Shown: piece after piece, positions 19,765-28,473 of the stretch
Layout: the number at the start of each line of letters is the position of its first letter
Position numbering within the stretch: position 1 is the first letter of the stretch
Origin: Qipengyuania sp. SS22
Lineage (GTDB): Bacteria; Pseudomonadota; Alphaproteobacteria; Sphingomonadales; Sphingomonadaceae
NCBI RefSeq assembly: GCF_025736935.1
Contig: NZ_CP107048.1
Location: 372,001-436,000 of the forward strand
DNA: 64,000 bases
Direction of reading: 5' to 3'
Made by a program: the position numbers and the translations under genes
Notes under the pieces: generated by a model
The model's input: only the letters and a program-made list of their open reading frames with translations
Told to the model about the DNA's origin: nothing
Database searches by the model: none

Positions 19765-21080
19765 GGCGGGGGCGGCGCGCCTGCCGCCGCGATATCATCC
19801 TCGACCGCAGGGGCGTGATCGCGCTTCAGCTTCTCGATCAGCCGCCCCAGCGTGGCGCGTTGCACGAGGACGCTGAACAGCACCGCGGCGAAGGTCGCGG
19901 CAAGGATCAGGTCGCGCGTTTCACCCGCGGGTAGTGACAGCGCCAGCGCAATCGAAATGCCGCCGCGCAGCCCGCCCCACCACAGCACGCGGCCCGCGCC
20001 CTTGTCCTGCAGCCGTGCAGCGGGGATCGCCTTGGTCGAGACGAAGATGCCGACCCCGCGCGCGGCCAGCGTCAGCGGGATCGCGGCCAGCGCCAGCACC
20101 AGTTCGTCGAAGCCCGCGACCAGCACGATCATTTCCAGCCCGATCAGCAGGAACAGCACCGAATTGAGCAATTCGTCGACCAGTTCCCAGAACTTGACGA
20201 GGTAATCGCGCGTCACGTCGCTCATCGCATAGGTAACGCCGTGGTTGCCTATCAGCAGGCCGGCCACCGCCATCGCCAGCGGGCCCGAGAGCGTGAGATA
20301 GTTGCACAGCGCATAGCCCCCCATGACCACCGCCAGCGTGACCAGCACCTCGAGCGTGTATTCGTCCATCCCCGCCAGCGCGCGGTAGCCGATATAGCCG
20401 GCGACCAGCCCCACCACGATGCCGCCGCCCGCCTCGATCGCGAACAGCCGCGCGCCCTCGGCAAGCGAGAAGTCGTTCCCGCTCACCGCAGCACCCAGCA
20501 GGATGATGAACACCACGATGCCGACGCCGTCGTTGAACAGGCTTTCGCCCGCCACCGCGCTTTGCAGCGATTGCGGGACTTTCTCCTCGCGCAGCACGCC
20601 GAGCACCGAAACCGGGTCGGTTGGGGCGATCAGCGCGCCGAAGACGAAATACCAGATCGGCGCGATTCCCAGCGCCAGCACCATCCCCACGCCCCACATG
20701 GCCAGCCCGACCAGCACGGTGGAGATCATCACGCCCACGGTGGAGAGCAGCAACACCGGCAGCCACGCGACCTTGAGTCGGTCGAGATCGACATGCAGCG
20801 CCCCGGCGAACAGCAGGAAGCTCAACATGCCCTGCAGCAGCGTCTCGGTGAAATTCATCTGCTGCAGCGTGTCGGCGACCCAGTCGTCGAGCGTCACGCC
20901 GGGAATGAAGGCGTCGGCTACCGTCAGCCCGATTGCCCCCAGCGCGCCCATCACGGTCAACCCGATGACATGCGGCAGCTTGAGGAAATGATGGTTGAAC
21001 CAGCCAAGCAACGCCGAGGCGACCACGAGGATCGCGGCGATGTCGAAAGCGGAGAGCGCAGTGCTGGCGGTTTCATGCAT
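19761..21080 (-). CDS. CPA1-family Na+/H+ antiporter (NhaP type)
   Basis: 439 residues with about 12 membrane segments. CPA1 signatures are IAPTDPVSVLGVLREEKVP, the ion-binding AGESLFNDGVGIVVF (paired Asn-Asp) and WWGGLRGGISIALAL. It is likely an inner-membrane sodium(potassium)/proton exchanger for pH or salt balance, fitting a marine or saline bacterium. The tail is cytoplasmic and Ala/Pro-rich. Confidence 0.93.
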   Translation of the reverse strand: MHETASTALSAFDIAAILVVASALLGWFNHHFLKLPHVIGLTVMGALGAIGLTVADAFIPGVTLDDWVADTLQQMNFTETLLQGMLSFLLFAGALHVDLDRLKVAWLPVLLLSTVGVMISTVLVGLAMWGVGMVLALGIAPIWYFVFGALIAPTDPVSVLGVLREEKVPQSLQSAVAGESLFNDGVGIVVFIILLGAAVSGNDFSLAEGARLFAIEAGGGIVVGLVAGYIGYRALAGMDEYTLEVLVTLAVVMGGYALCNYLTLSGPLAMAVAGLLIGNHGVTYAMSDVTRDYLVKFWELVDELLNSVLFLLIGLEMIVLVAGFDELVLALAAIPLTLAARGVGIFVSTKAIPAARLQDKGAGRVLWWGGLRGGISIALALSLPAGETRDLILAATFAAVLFSVLVQRATLGRLIEKLKRDHAPAVEDDIAAAGAPPPP

Positions 21081-21169
21081 TCCCGCTGCCTAGCGTGGGC
21101 GGCGAAGCAGGGAAAGGCATGGAGGCGAGGTGGCGGGGTTTGCACGGGCGCAGGGACCCGCGCGCCCCG

Positions 21170-22042
21170 CTAATCCGGCAGTTGCCCGGTCCCTGTGCGG
21201 ATCGCGCAGTCGAGCGTCAGTCCATACTCGTCCAGCCAGTCCGCTTCGGTTGGAAGCAGGTATTGCAGCGCCTCCGGGAACAGGCCGTGCAGGGCCGTCG
21301 CATGGACGAACGACTGCCGCCGATCCGCGAAGCAGGCATCGGAAGCGGACGCCAGGCGCAAGACGCCTTCCTCGGTCGCGCCGCCTTCGTCTGCAAGCGA
21401 GAGGAACAACGGCGGGCGGGCGGCCTCGGGCATCGCCGCAAACCGCAGCGACAGCGCCTGCTCGTTCCACTGAAGGCTCGGTGACAGTGCTGCATAGCCG
21501 TCGAACAAAGCCGGCTGGTCGATCCATGTCTCGGTTACGAAATGGCCCGCCGCGCTTTCTCCGACGAGAAACGCGCGCCCATCGGTCTGGTACCGCTCGC
21601 GCAGCATCGGGAGCACGGTTTGCGCCAGCCACGCGCGGAACGCCGCGCTTTGGCCCGCGGTCGGATAATATTCGCGTTCCTCGGTCGCAGCGGTCGGCGG
21701 CAGCAATTCGCGCTGGCGGTCGACCGTTTCGACTCCGACGAAAATCGCCGGGGCGCTACGCTGCCAGAGCTGGTTCCATCGGTGCATGCCCAGCGTGAGG
21801 AAGAAGTCCTGTTCCAGCCCGCCATCCAGAACGACAACCAGCGGATAGGCCGTATCGTCGCTATCGTAGGACGGGGGCACCACCACGTTGATGCGGCGAT
21901 CCGCATCTTGCGTGTTGACCAGATAGGAAGTGCCGATCGTCAGCGGTTCGGAAGGCACCTCATCCTGCGCAGCAACGGGCGACCCCAGCGCAAGCAGCGC
22001 GGCGATAGCGCCGCCAATCATGGCCTTCGGCAATTCGGTCAC
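21170..22042 (-). CDS. Secreted alpha/beta-hydrolase esterase (Fes/esterase D-like)
   Basis: 290 residues. The GTG start at 22042 is preferred over the ATG at 22021 because GAGGAGA lies about 9 bases upstream of it. An N-terminal signal peptide ends near PVAAQ. The fold is that of the putative-esterase family (ferric enterobactin esterase relatives): VVVPPSYDSD, LVVVLDGG, and the nucleophile elbow VGESAAGHF. A final catalytic His is probably in FVHATALHGLFPEAL. Periplasmic; substrate unknown. Confidence 0.85.
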   Translation of the reverse strand: MTELPKAMIGGAIAALLALGSPVAAQDEVPSEPLTIGTSYLVNTQDADRRINVVVPPSYDSDDTAYPLVVVLDGGLEQDFFLTLGMHRWNQLWQRSAPAIFVGVETVDRQRELLPPTAATEEREYYPTAGQSAAFRAWLAQTVLPMLRERYQTDGRAFLVGESAAGHFVTETWIDQPALFDGYAALSPSLQWNEQALSLRFAAMPEAARPPLFLSLADEGGATEEGVLRLASASDACFADRRQSFVHATALHGLFPEALQYLLPTEADWLDEYGLTLDCAIRTGTGQLPD

Positions 22043-22138
22043 GACCCAGCTCTCCTCGTTTTGGCGACAAGGGGAAGCGTATAGGCAACCGCTGTTCGTT
22101 TTGGCCAGTCGGGAGATAGGGAGAGCATTGCAGCGAAG

Positions 22139-22215
22139 TGGTGCCCAGGGGCGGATTCGAACCACCGACACGACGATTTTCAGTCGTCTGCTCTACCCCT
22201 GAGCTACCCGGGCAC
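22139..22215 (-). tRNA. tRNA-Phe(GAA)
   Basis: 77 bases including an encoded CCA end. On the minus strand the acceptor stem GTGCCCG pairs with TGGGCAC, the D-arm is GCTCAGGGGTAGAGC, the anticodon arm is ACGACTGAAAATCGT (anticodon GAA), and the T-arm contains GGTTCGAATCC. All arms fold without mismatches beyond G-U. Confidence 0.97.
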
Positions 22216-22303
22216 ACTGCTTCGGCGGAGGGGCCTCAAAACAGCCCCGCGAGCAATGAGAGCGCGCCTATGGCGAAGCTGGCCCGCCTTGGCAAGGGGG
22301 TAA

Positions 22304-22492
22304 TTAGTCGTCTTGCCCCTTGGTGACTTCCGCCGCGATTTCCTCGGGCAGGGCGGGGCGCGCCGGCACGGCATAGCCATCGCCGAACCATTGCGCGAGG
22401 TCGCGGTCGCGGCAGCGGGTCGAACAGAACGGCGTGTGCTCCTCGCTGCGCGGCTTGCGGCAGATCGGGCAGGGGCGGGGCTTACTCGTCAT
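22304..22492 (-). CDS. yacG: DNA gyrase inhibitor / zinc-finger protein YacG
   Basis: 62 residues with the four-Cys zinc site CPICRKP and FCSTRCRDRDLAQWF typical of YacG, and a Pro-rich acidic tail. In E. coli YacG binds GyrB and inhibits gyrase. The start overlaps the end of the RNase E/G-like gene by 11 bases. Confidence 0.93.
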   Translation of the reverse strand: MTSKPRPCPICRKPRSEEHTPFCSTRCRDRDLAQWFGDGYAVPARPALPEEIAAEVTKGQDD

Positions 22493-23480
22493 ACGGCACG
22501 ATCTGGGCGGTGGCGGCCTCGATCGCAAGCCCGGGATCGGTCTCTATCCGCAGGGGCCGCGCGGTGCGCCGTTCGAGTTCGGTTATCCATTCGGGCTTGA
22601 GCCTGGCCTTGAGTGCGGGATGGATCGCCAGCAGCGTCATCCCCGGGCCGTCGACTGCTTCCGCTCGGCGTAGCGCCATGCGTGCCGCGGCGCCGACGCG
22701 TGCAGTCGCGAACCGGTGGAGCAGCGAGGGGCCTGTGAGCCGCGCGACGATATGGACGAAGCCGAAGCCGTTCATCGCGGTGCGTTCATGCGGCCAGCCC
22801 GCCAGCGCGGCGTCGAGCGCGGTGTCGACCGCCTTGCGATCCGCCTTGGTCGTCAGTGTGGGGAAATCGATCCCGATCGAACCGCCGAGATCGAACAGGC
22901 GCAGCCAGCGTGCGATCGCGGGGACCGCGGCGAGCGCGAGTTCGCGCGGCGCCAGATCGCCATCGATATCGATCAGCGTCATCGCGGGGGTGACACTGAA
23001 CAGGAGCGCGCCGCCCGTAAACGCGACCTCGCCCGATGACGCGGCATGCCAGATCTCGTCCCACTCGCCCGCGGGCAAGCGGCGGACGGCATCGCCCAGC
23101 ACGAAGACATCGTCGCGCGGCGGCGGTGCATCGGCCTCGCTTTCGATCACGCGGCCCTGCGCGCGCTTGAAGCGGCCGCGTTCGGCAATCGCGGCGCGGG
23201 TGATGCGCAGGTTCAGCGCGCTGCCTTCGGTCGCGCGGAGCGGAATGCGGTCGATGAGGATTTCGGTGCCATTGGCCATCCGCGCGAGCCCGCGGGCACC
23301 GCCTGCGGGCTTGGACACGAGCTGCGCCGACGCGGTGCTGTCGACCGGGAGGTCGCCCGGCCAGCGCAATTTCGCGGCGAGTACTTCTTCGCCGTGGACC
23401 AGCAGCGCGCGGCTTTCGCCGATCCCGTGTTCGACCAGCCATTCGGGCCCGTCGCTGCCAGACCCCCCGCTGTCAGACAA
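22482..23480 (-). CDS. Short RNase E/G-like protein
   Basis: 332 residues if started at TTG 23480, which overlaps the maf stop; no ATG or GTG gives a better fit. The DNase-I-like catalytic subdomain is recognisable: LIDIDGD and the following RLFDLGGSIGIDFPTL stretch keep the two metal-binding aspartates of RNase E/G. Compared with RNase G (about 490 aa) it is short, with a reduced S1-like N-terminus, and lacks the CPxC zinc-link. Probably an RNA-processing enzyme, but the reduced architecture leaves activity uncertain. It sits in the infA-maf-yacG run found in alphaproteobacteria. Confidence 0.85.
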   Translation of the reverse strand: MSDSGGSGSDGPEWLVEHGIGESRALLVHGEEVLAAKLRWPGDLPVDSTASAQLVSKPAGGARGLARMANGTEILIDRIPLRATEGSALNLRITRAAIAERGRFKRAQGRVIESEADAPPPRDDVFVLGDAVRRLPAGEWDEIWHAASSGEVAFTGGALLFSVTPAMTLIDIDGDLAPRELALAAVPAIARWLRLFDLGGSIGIDFPTLTTKADRKAVDTALDAALAGWPHERTAMNGFGFVHIVARLTGPSLLHRFATARVGAAARMALRRAEAVDGPGMTLLAIHPALKARLKPEWITELERRTARPLRIETDPGLAIEAATAQIVPYDE

Positions 23481-24048
23481 TCCGGAACCCTGCGGCCTTG
23501 AGCAGCGTGCGTGTTTCGTAGAGCGGCAGCCCGACCACACCCGAATGGCTGCCCTGGATGCGCGAGATCAGCCCTTCGGCCAATCCCTGGATGGCATAGC
23601 CCCCGGCCTTGCCCTCCCATTCGCCGCTGGCGAGATAGGCGTCGATCTCCTCGGCGGAGAGACGCTTGAACAGGACCATGGTCTCGCAAAGCCGCTCGCG
23701 CAGCTGGCCATCGGGTGCGCGCAGCGCGATTGCCGACAGCACGCGGTGGCGGCGGCCCGAAAGCAGTTCGAGGCATTTCCGCGCGGTCGCGGCATCCTCA
23801 GCCTTGGGCAGGATGCGGCGCCCGGCGGCGACCACCGTATCGCCGGCAAGCACGAAGCCGTCGTCCGATGCGGCAGCTTCCGCCTTTTCGTGCGCCATGC
23901 GGATGGCATAGTCGCGCGGTCGTTCGCCGGCGGCGGGCGTTTCGTCGATATCGGCGGGGTTGATCGCAGCCGGGGTCACGCCGAGGCGCGCGATCAATTC
24001 GCGCCTGCGGGGGCTGGCCGATGCGAGGATGAGTGTGGGCTGGCCCAC
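23473..24048 (-). CDS. maf: Maf-family nucleotide pyrophosphatase
   Basis: 191 residues starting MGQPTLILASASPRRRELIA, the Maf signature. It also has the DIDETP loop, AxxKA-type AHEKAEAA, the VLAGDTVVAAG aspartate motif and the GRRHRVLSAIAL stretch. It hydrolyses non-canonical or modified nucleoside triphosphates (house-cleaning; some members act in septum control). The six-base spacing from infA and the overlap with the RNase gene suggest co-transcription. Confidence 0.95.
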   Translation of the reverse strand: MGQPTLILASASPRRRELIARLGVTPAAINPADIDETPAAGERPRDYAIRMAHEKAEAAASDDGFVLAGDTVVAAGRRILPKAEDAATARKCLELLSGRRHRVLSAIALRAPDGQLRERLCETMVLFKRLSAEEIDAYLASGEWEGKAGGYAIQGLAEGLISRIQGSHSGVVGLPLYETRTLLKAAGFRIV

Positions 24049-24054
24049 CGGCGC

Positions 24055-24300
24055 TTATTGCGGGCCGGGGCCGCCGCGACCGGGCATGAAGCGGTAGGTG
24101 ATCCGCGCCTTGGTCAGATCGTAGGGCGTCAGTTCGCACAGGACTTCGTCGCCAACCAGCACGCGGATGCGGTTCTTGCGCATCTTGCCGGCGGTGTGAC
24201 CAAGCACTTCATGGCCGTTCTCGAGCTCGACGCGGAACATCGCATTGGGCAGCAGTTCAACCACCTTGCCGCGCATTTCGAGAAGTTCTTCTTTCGCCAT
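24055..24300 (-). CDS. infA: Translation initiation factor IF-1
   Basis: 81 residues: [20 protein letters not shown] opening and the OB-fold hallmark stretch [20 protein letters not shown]. It binds the ribosomal A site during initiation. The protein is longer than the usual 72 residues because of a C-terminal extension [11 protein letters not shown]. The 224-base spacer upstream (24301-24524) should hold divergent promoters for infA and the TonB receptor; I could not assign boxes with confidence. Confidence 0.97.
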   Translation of the reverse strand: MAKEELLEMRGKVVELLPNAMFRVELENGHEVLGHTAGKMRKNRIRVLVGDEVLCELTPYDLTKARITYRFMPGRGGPGPQ

Positions 24301-24524
24301 GTAGGTCTTCGTATCCGTTCGATTGTGCAATAGGAGCGGCGGCCTTTAGCGGTGACGGGGCGAAAAGGGAAGCCTCGCTGCATCCAAGCGCCATCGACGG
24401 AACGTATATCGTATTCGTTCAGCGACAAACCGATACGGAAACCCCGCTTGCCTGTCGGCATTCATCGTCGCAATAGCCTGCCACACGGGGGCGGTTAAAT
24501 ATTCTCAGACGGAAGGCCCTGCGC

Positions 24525-27263
24525 TTGAAATCCCTATCATTGGTCGCAACTTCGCTCCTCGCACTCGGCTGGGCCACGGCGGTCCACGCCCAGGATACCG
24601 GCCAGACGGCCGAGCCTGCGCCCGAGGCCAATGAAGACGTGCTTTCCGCGCCCGGGACGATCGTCGTCACCGGCGCGCGCATCCGCGGCCAGCTGATCGT
24701 CGATCAGCCGCCGGTCGCCGAATATGACAGCGAGGATATCGCGGCTTTCGGCGGCAGCTCGATCGCCGATATCATCGCCGCGATCGAACCCGCGACCGGC
24801 AGCGCGCGCGGTGGGCGCGGCAGCGGCCGCCCGGTGTTTCTGATTAACGGCATCCGCGTGTCCAGCTTCCGCGAATTCCGTTCCTATCCGCCCGAAAGCA
24901 TAGCTAAGATCGAGGTATTCGCCGAGGAAGTGGCGCAGCGCTTCGGCTATTCGCCCGACCAGCGCGTGGTCAATATCGTGCTGCAGGAAAGCTATTCCTC
25001 GATCACCGCGGAAGTCGAGGCCGAGGCCCCCACGCGCGGCGGCTATTGGCGCAACGAGCAGGAGGTGGGCTATCTGTCGATCAATGACGGCGCGCGAATC
25101 AACCTCAATCTCGAGGTGGAAGACGTCAGCCTGCTGACCGAGGACGAGCGCGATCTGGTGACCGCTTCGCCGATCCCCGGTGTCGCCGACGAAGCCCCGT
25201 TCCGCAGCCTCGTCTCAGACAGCTACGGTGTCGAGGCGACGGCGAATTATGCCAAGGCCTTCATCGACGACGGCTCCTCGATCAGCCTCAACCTGACTGG
25301 CTCGCGCGAGGAAAGCCTCGGCCTGTCGGGCCTGCGTCAGGTCGATGGCGTGCTCGAACCGATCGAACGGCGCAACCGCACCGATACGCTTTCGACCGCG
25401 GCCAGCTACACCAAGCCGGTCGGCGATTTCCAGCTGACCGCGACCTTCGACGGCGGCCGCACCAAGACGCGCAGCGAAGTCGATCGCAGCGCTGCTGCGG
25501 GCTACGATATTTCGCGTTCGACCATCTGGAACGCGACCAATCTGGTGACGCTGCGCGGCATTGCAGTCGAGATTCCCGCGGGCGAGATCGCGACTACCTT
25601 CGATATCGGTTACGATTGGCAGCGGATCGAAAGCGACGACACGCGCACCGTCTTCGATACGCAGCTGACGCGCGGCGATCTGTCGGGCGGCGTCAATATC
25701 GTCGTCCCGCTTACCAGTCGGCGCACCGGCTTCCTCGATGCCGTTGGCGACATCTCGGTCTCAGGGCAGGCCGGCATCAACCATCTGTCGGACTTCGGGA
25801 CACTGCAGGACTGGAGCCTGGGCGTGAACTGGTCGCCGTTCGAAAACCTCAATCTGCAGGCGACGCGGGTCTGGCGCGAAGTTGCCCCGGGGCTGAGCGC
25901 GCTTGGCTCGCCGCGGATCGACGAAACCAATGTGTCGGTGTTCGATTTCGCCACCGGACAGGATGTGCTGGCGACAGTGATTACCGGCGGCAATCCCAAT
26001 CTGCGCGCCGAAACACAGTCCGACTGGAAATTCGGCGCAAACTGGGAACTGCCCTTCTGGGAAGGCACGCGCCTACAGGCCGATTATGCGATTAATCGCT
26101 CACGCGATGTCACCCTGTCCTCGCCTGCCTTCACTTCGGCCTTCGAACAGGCCTTTCCCGATCGCGTGACGCGCAACGGAGCAGGGGAATTGCTGGCGAT
26201 CGACCGCAGTCCCGTGACGCTCTATGAAACGCGCAATCGCACGCTCAGTTTCGGTCTCTCGACGCGTGGCAGCTTTGGCGGGTCGGACAGCGGCGAAAGC
26301 AGCCGTGGCGGTTCGCCGGCGGCTGGCCGCGGTGCCGGGCGATCCGGTGGCGGCGCAGGCGGCGCACGCTTCGATCCCGCAGCCTTCGCCGCAATGCGCG
26401 AAAAACTGTGCGCTGCACCCACCACCGGCACGCCCGACCTGTCGGAGCTGCCCGAGGGCATGCGCGCGCGCATGCTCGACGAGAATGGCGAGCCCGATCC
26501 GGCGCGTGTCGAAATGCTCCGCCAGCGGCTGTGCAGCGCCGAGGGCGAGGCCGATGTCGACCGCTTCGCCGAACTGCGCACCGCGCTGTGCGCCGAACCG
26601 CCGCAGCTCGACCAGCTTCCGCCGCAGATGCTCGAACGGCTGCGCGGCGAGGATGGCGAGATCGATCCCGAGCGGCTCAAAGCCTTCCGCGAGCGTATGT
26701 GCGCTGCCGATGGCGCAGGCGGTCCGCCGCAGGGTGAACGCCAGCAACGTGGCGGAATGAACCCCTTCGCCCGGCGCGGCGGCTCGGGCGGGCGCTATTT
26801 CGTCAACCTCAACCACACCATCGCGCTCGAAAACGAAGTGACGCTGGCGGCTGGCGGGCCGGTGTTCGACCAGCTCGACGGCTTCGTGCTGGGCAGCGGC
26901 GCGATCCCCGAACATACGACGCGGCTCGAAGCCGGGATGTTCATCGACGGGTATGGCGTGCGCCTGTCGGGCAATTACCTCGGCGAAACCGAGCTGCGCG
27001 GCAGCGGGCTTCCCGGATCGAGCGATCTGTTCTTCGGCGACCTGGTGACCTTCGACCTGCGGCTGTTCGCCGATCTCGGGGAAATCCTCGAACGCGACGA
27101 GGGCTTCCTCAAGGGCTTCCGCGTTGCCTTCGTGCTCGACAATGTGTTCGATGGGCAGCGCCGCGTGGTCGATGCCAGCGGCGTCGTTCCCGAAGCGTAT
27201 GACCCGCGTCGGATCGACCCGGTCGGGCGCTATATCGGCCTGGATCTGCGCAAGATGTTCTAA
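24525..27263 (+). CDS. TonB-dependent receptor with Cys-repeat insert
   Basis: 912 residues, TTG start preceded by GGAAGG. Signal peptide cleaved after AVHA (about residue 22), TonB box GTIVVTGAR at about 44-52, plug domain with FLINGIRVSSFREFRSYPPESIAKIEVF, then the barrel. Between about residues 580 and 755 lies a non-barrel insert: a Gly/Ser/Arg-rich linker, two tandem ~55-residue repeats each holding two cysteines (Cys 629/670 and 689/726) and an acidic DENGEPDP / GEDGEIDP loop, then another Gly/Arg-rich linker. The barrel resumes at YFVNLNH and ends in LDLRKMF. Substrate unknown. Confidence 0.9.
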   Translation: MKSLSLVATSLLALGWATAVHAQDTGQTAEPAPEANEDVLSAPGTIVVTGARIRGQLIVDQPPVAEYDSEDIAAFGGSSIADIIAAIEPATGSARGGRGSGRPVFLINGIRVSSFREFRSYPPESIAKIEVFAEEVAQRFGYSPDQRVVNIVLQESYSSITAEVEAEAPTRGGYWRNEQEVGYLSINDGARINLNLEVEDVSLLTEDERDLVTASPIPGVADEAPFRSLVSDSYGVEATANYAKAFIDDGSSISLNLTGSREESLGLSGLRQVDGVLEPIERRNRTDTLSTAASYTKPVGDFQLTATFDGGRTKTRSEVDRSAAAGYDISRSTIWNATNLVTLRGIAVEIPAGEIATTFDIGYDWQRIESDDTRTVFDTQLTRGDLSGGVNIVVPLTSRRTGFLDAVGDISVSGQAGINHLSDFGTLQDWSLGVNWSPFENLNLQATRVWREVAPGLSALGSPRIDETNVSVFDFATGQDVLATVITGGNPNLRAETQSDWKFGANWELPFWEGTRLQADYAINRSRDVTLSSPAFTSAFEQAFPDRVTRNGAGELLAIDRSPVTLYETRNRTLSFGLSTRGSFGGSDSGESSRGGSPAAGRGAGRSGGGAGGARFDPAAFAAMREKLCAAPTTGTPDLSELPEGMRARMLDENGEPDPARVEMLRQRLCSAEGEADVDRFAELRTALCAEPPQLDQLPPQMLERLRGEDGEIDPERLKAFRERMCAADGAGGPPQGERQQRGGMNPFARRGGSGGRYFVNLNHTIALENEVTLAAGGPVFDQLDGFVLGSGAIPEHTTRLEAGMFIDGYGVRLSGNYLGETELRGSGLPGSSDLFFGDLVTFDLRLFADLGEILERDEGFLKGFRVAFVLDNVFDGQRRVVDASGVVPEAYDPRRIDPVGRYIGLDLRKMF

Positions 27264-27300
27264 CGACCGGGATATTCCAGCGATCGGGCGGCGTGCCAAC

Positions 27301-28473
27301 TTATAGCGCGTCGCCCGCCGCGACCCCGCTCGCCCAGGCCCACTGGAAATTGTAGCCGCCCAGCCAGCCGGTCACATCGACCGCCTCGCCAATGGCATAG
27401 AGGCCGGGGACGCGCCTGGCGGCCATCGTCTTCGATGACAGTTCGGCGGTCGAGATACCGCCCACGGTAACCTCGGCCTTGGCGAAGCCCTCGGTCCCAT
27501 TGGGGTGGAATTCCCACCGCTTGAGCCGTTCGCCCGCAGCGCGCAGCGCCTTGTCGGGCAAATTGCCCAGCTCGCCCTCGAGCGCGAGCTTGTCGGCCAG
27601 AATATCCGCCAGCCGCGCGGGGAAGGCGTCGCGTAACTGCGCACGCAAGCCCGCGCGCGGATTGGCGCGCTTGGCGTCGAGCAGCCATGCGGCGTCGCGC
27701 TGCGGCAGGAAATCCACGAACAGCGGTTCGCCCGGCCGCCAGTAGGAACTGGCCTGCAGGATCGCCGGGCCGGACAGTCCGCGATGGGTGAACAGCGCGG
27801 CTTCGGCAAAACTCGACTTATTGGCCGATGCCACAACCGGCGCCGAGACCCCCGAAATGTCGCGGAACAGCACTTCCTCGCCGCCGAGCGTCAACGGGAC
27901 CAGCGCGGGGCGCGGCTCGACCAGTTTGAGACCGAATTGCCGCGCGAGATCGTAGGCGAAGCCGGTGGCGCCCATCTTGGGGATCGAGGGGCCGCCGGTG
28001 GCGATCACCAGCGACGGCGCGGAAAAGGTACCGGTCTGCGTGGTGACGGTGAACCCGTCGCCTTGATCGACCTGTGCGATCTCCTCGCCGCAGCGGATTT
28101 CGACACTGCCCTTGGCGCATTCCTCGAGGAGGAGCGCAACGATCTGCTTGGCCGAGCCGTCGCAGAACAATTGGCCGAGCGTCTTCTCGTGCCAGGCGAT
28201 GCCGTAGCTCTCGACCAGCTCGAGAAAGTCCCGCGCGGTGTAGCGCGCCAGCGCCGATTTGGCGAAATGGGGGTTGGCCGACAGGTAATTCGCCGGACCG
28301 GCACCGATATTGGTGAAATTGCAGCGCCCGCCGCCCGAAATGAGGATCTTCTTCCCCGGTGCGCTCGCGCGTTCGAGCACCAGCACACGGCGCCCGCGTT
28401 GCCCCGCGCGCGCAGCGCACATCAGGCCCGCAGCCCCGGCCCCCAGGACGATTGCATCGAATTCCTCCGCCAT
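27301..28473 (-). CDS. HI0933/YhiN-family FAD-dependent oxidoreductase
   Basis: 390 residues with an N-terminal dinucleotide-binding motif VLGAGAAGLMCA, ISGGGRCNFTN (family signature), an IATGG strand and the C-terminal GEAVDVTGWLGGYNFQWAWASG FAD-contact motif. The family is a flavoprotein group without an agreed reaction. The start abuts the APC permease stop, so the two minus-strand genes probably share a transcript. Confidence 0.92.
   Translation of the reverse strand: MAEEFDAIVLGAGAAGLMCAARAGQRGRRVLVLERASAPGKKILISGGGRCNFTNIGAGPANYLSANPHFAKSALARYTARDFLELVESYGIAWHEKTLGQLFCDGSAKQIVALLLEECAKGSVEIRCGEEIAQVDQGDGFTVTTQTGTFSAPSLVIATGGPSIPKMGATGFAYDLARQFGLKLVEPRPALVPLTLGGEEVLFRDISGVSAPVVASANKSSFAEAALFTHRGLSGPAILQASSYWRPGEPLFVDFLPQRDAAWLLDAKRANPRAGLRAQLRDAFPARLADILADKLALEGELGNLPDKALRAAGERLKRWEFHPNGTEGFAKAEVTVGGISTAELSSKTMAARRVPGLYAIGEAVDVTGWLGGYNFQWAWASGVAAGDAL

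Noticed and set aside
22139..22215. tRNA-Phe as an integration site for a genomic island
   Set aside because: No integrase, no repeated tRNA 3' end and no change of composition on either side; the flanking genes are core-like.
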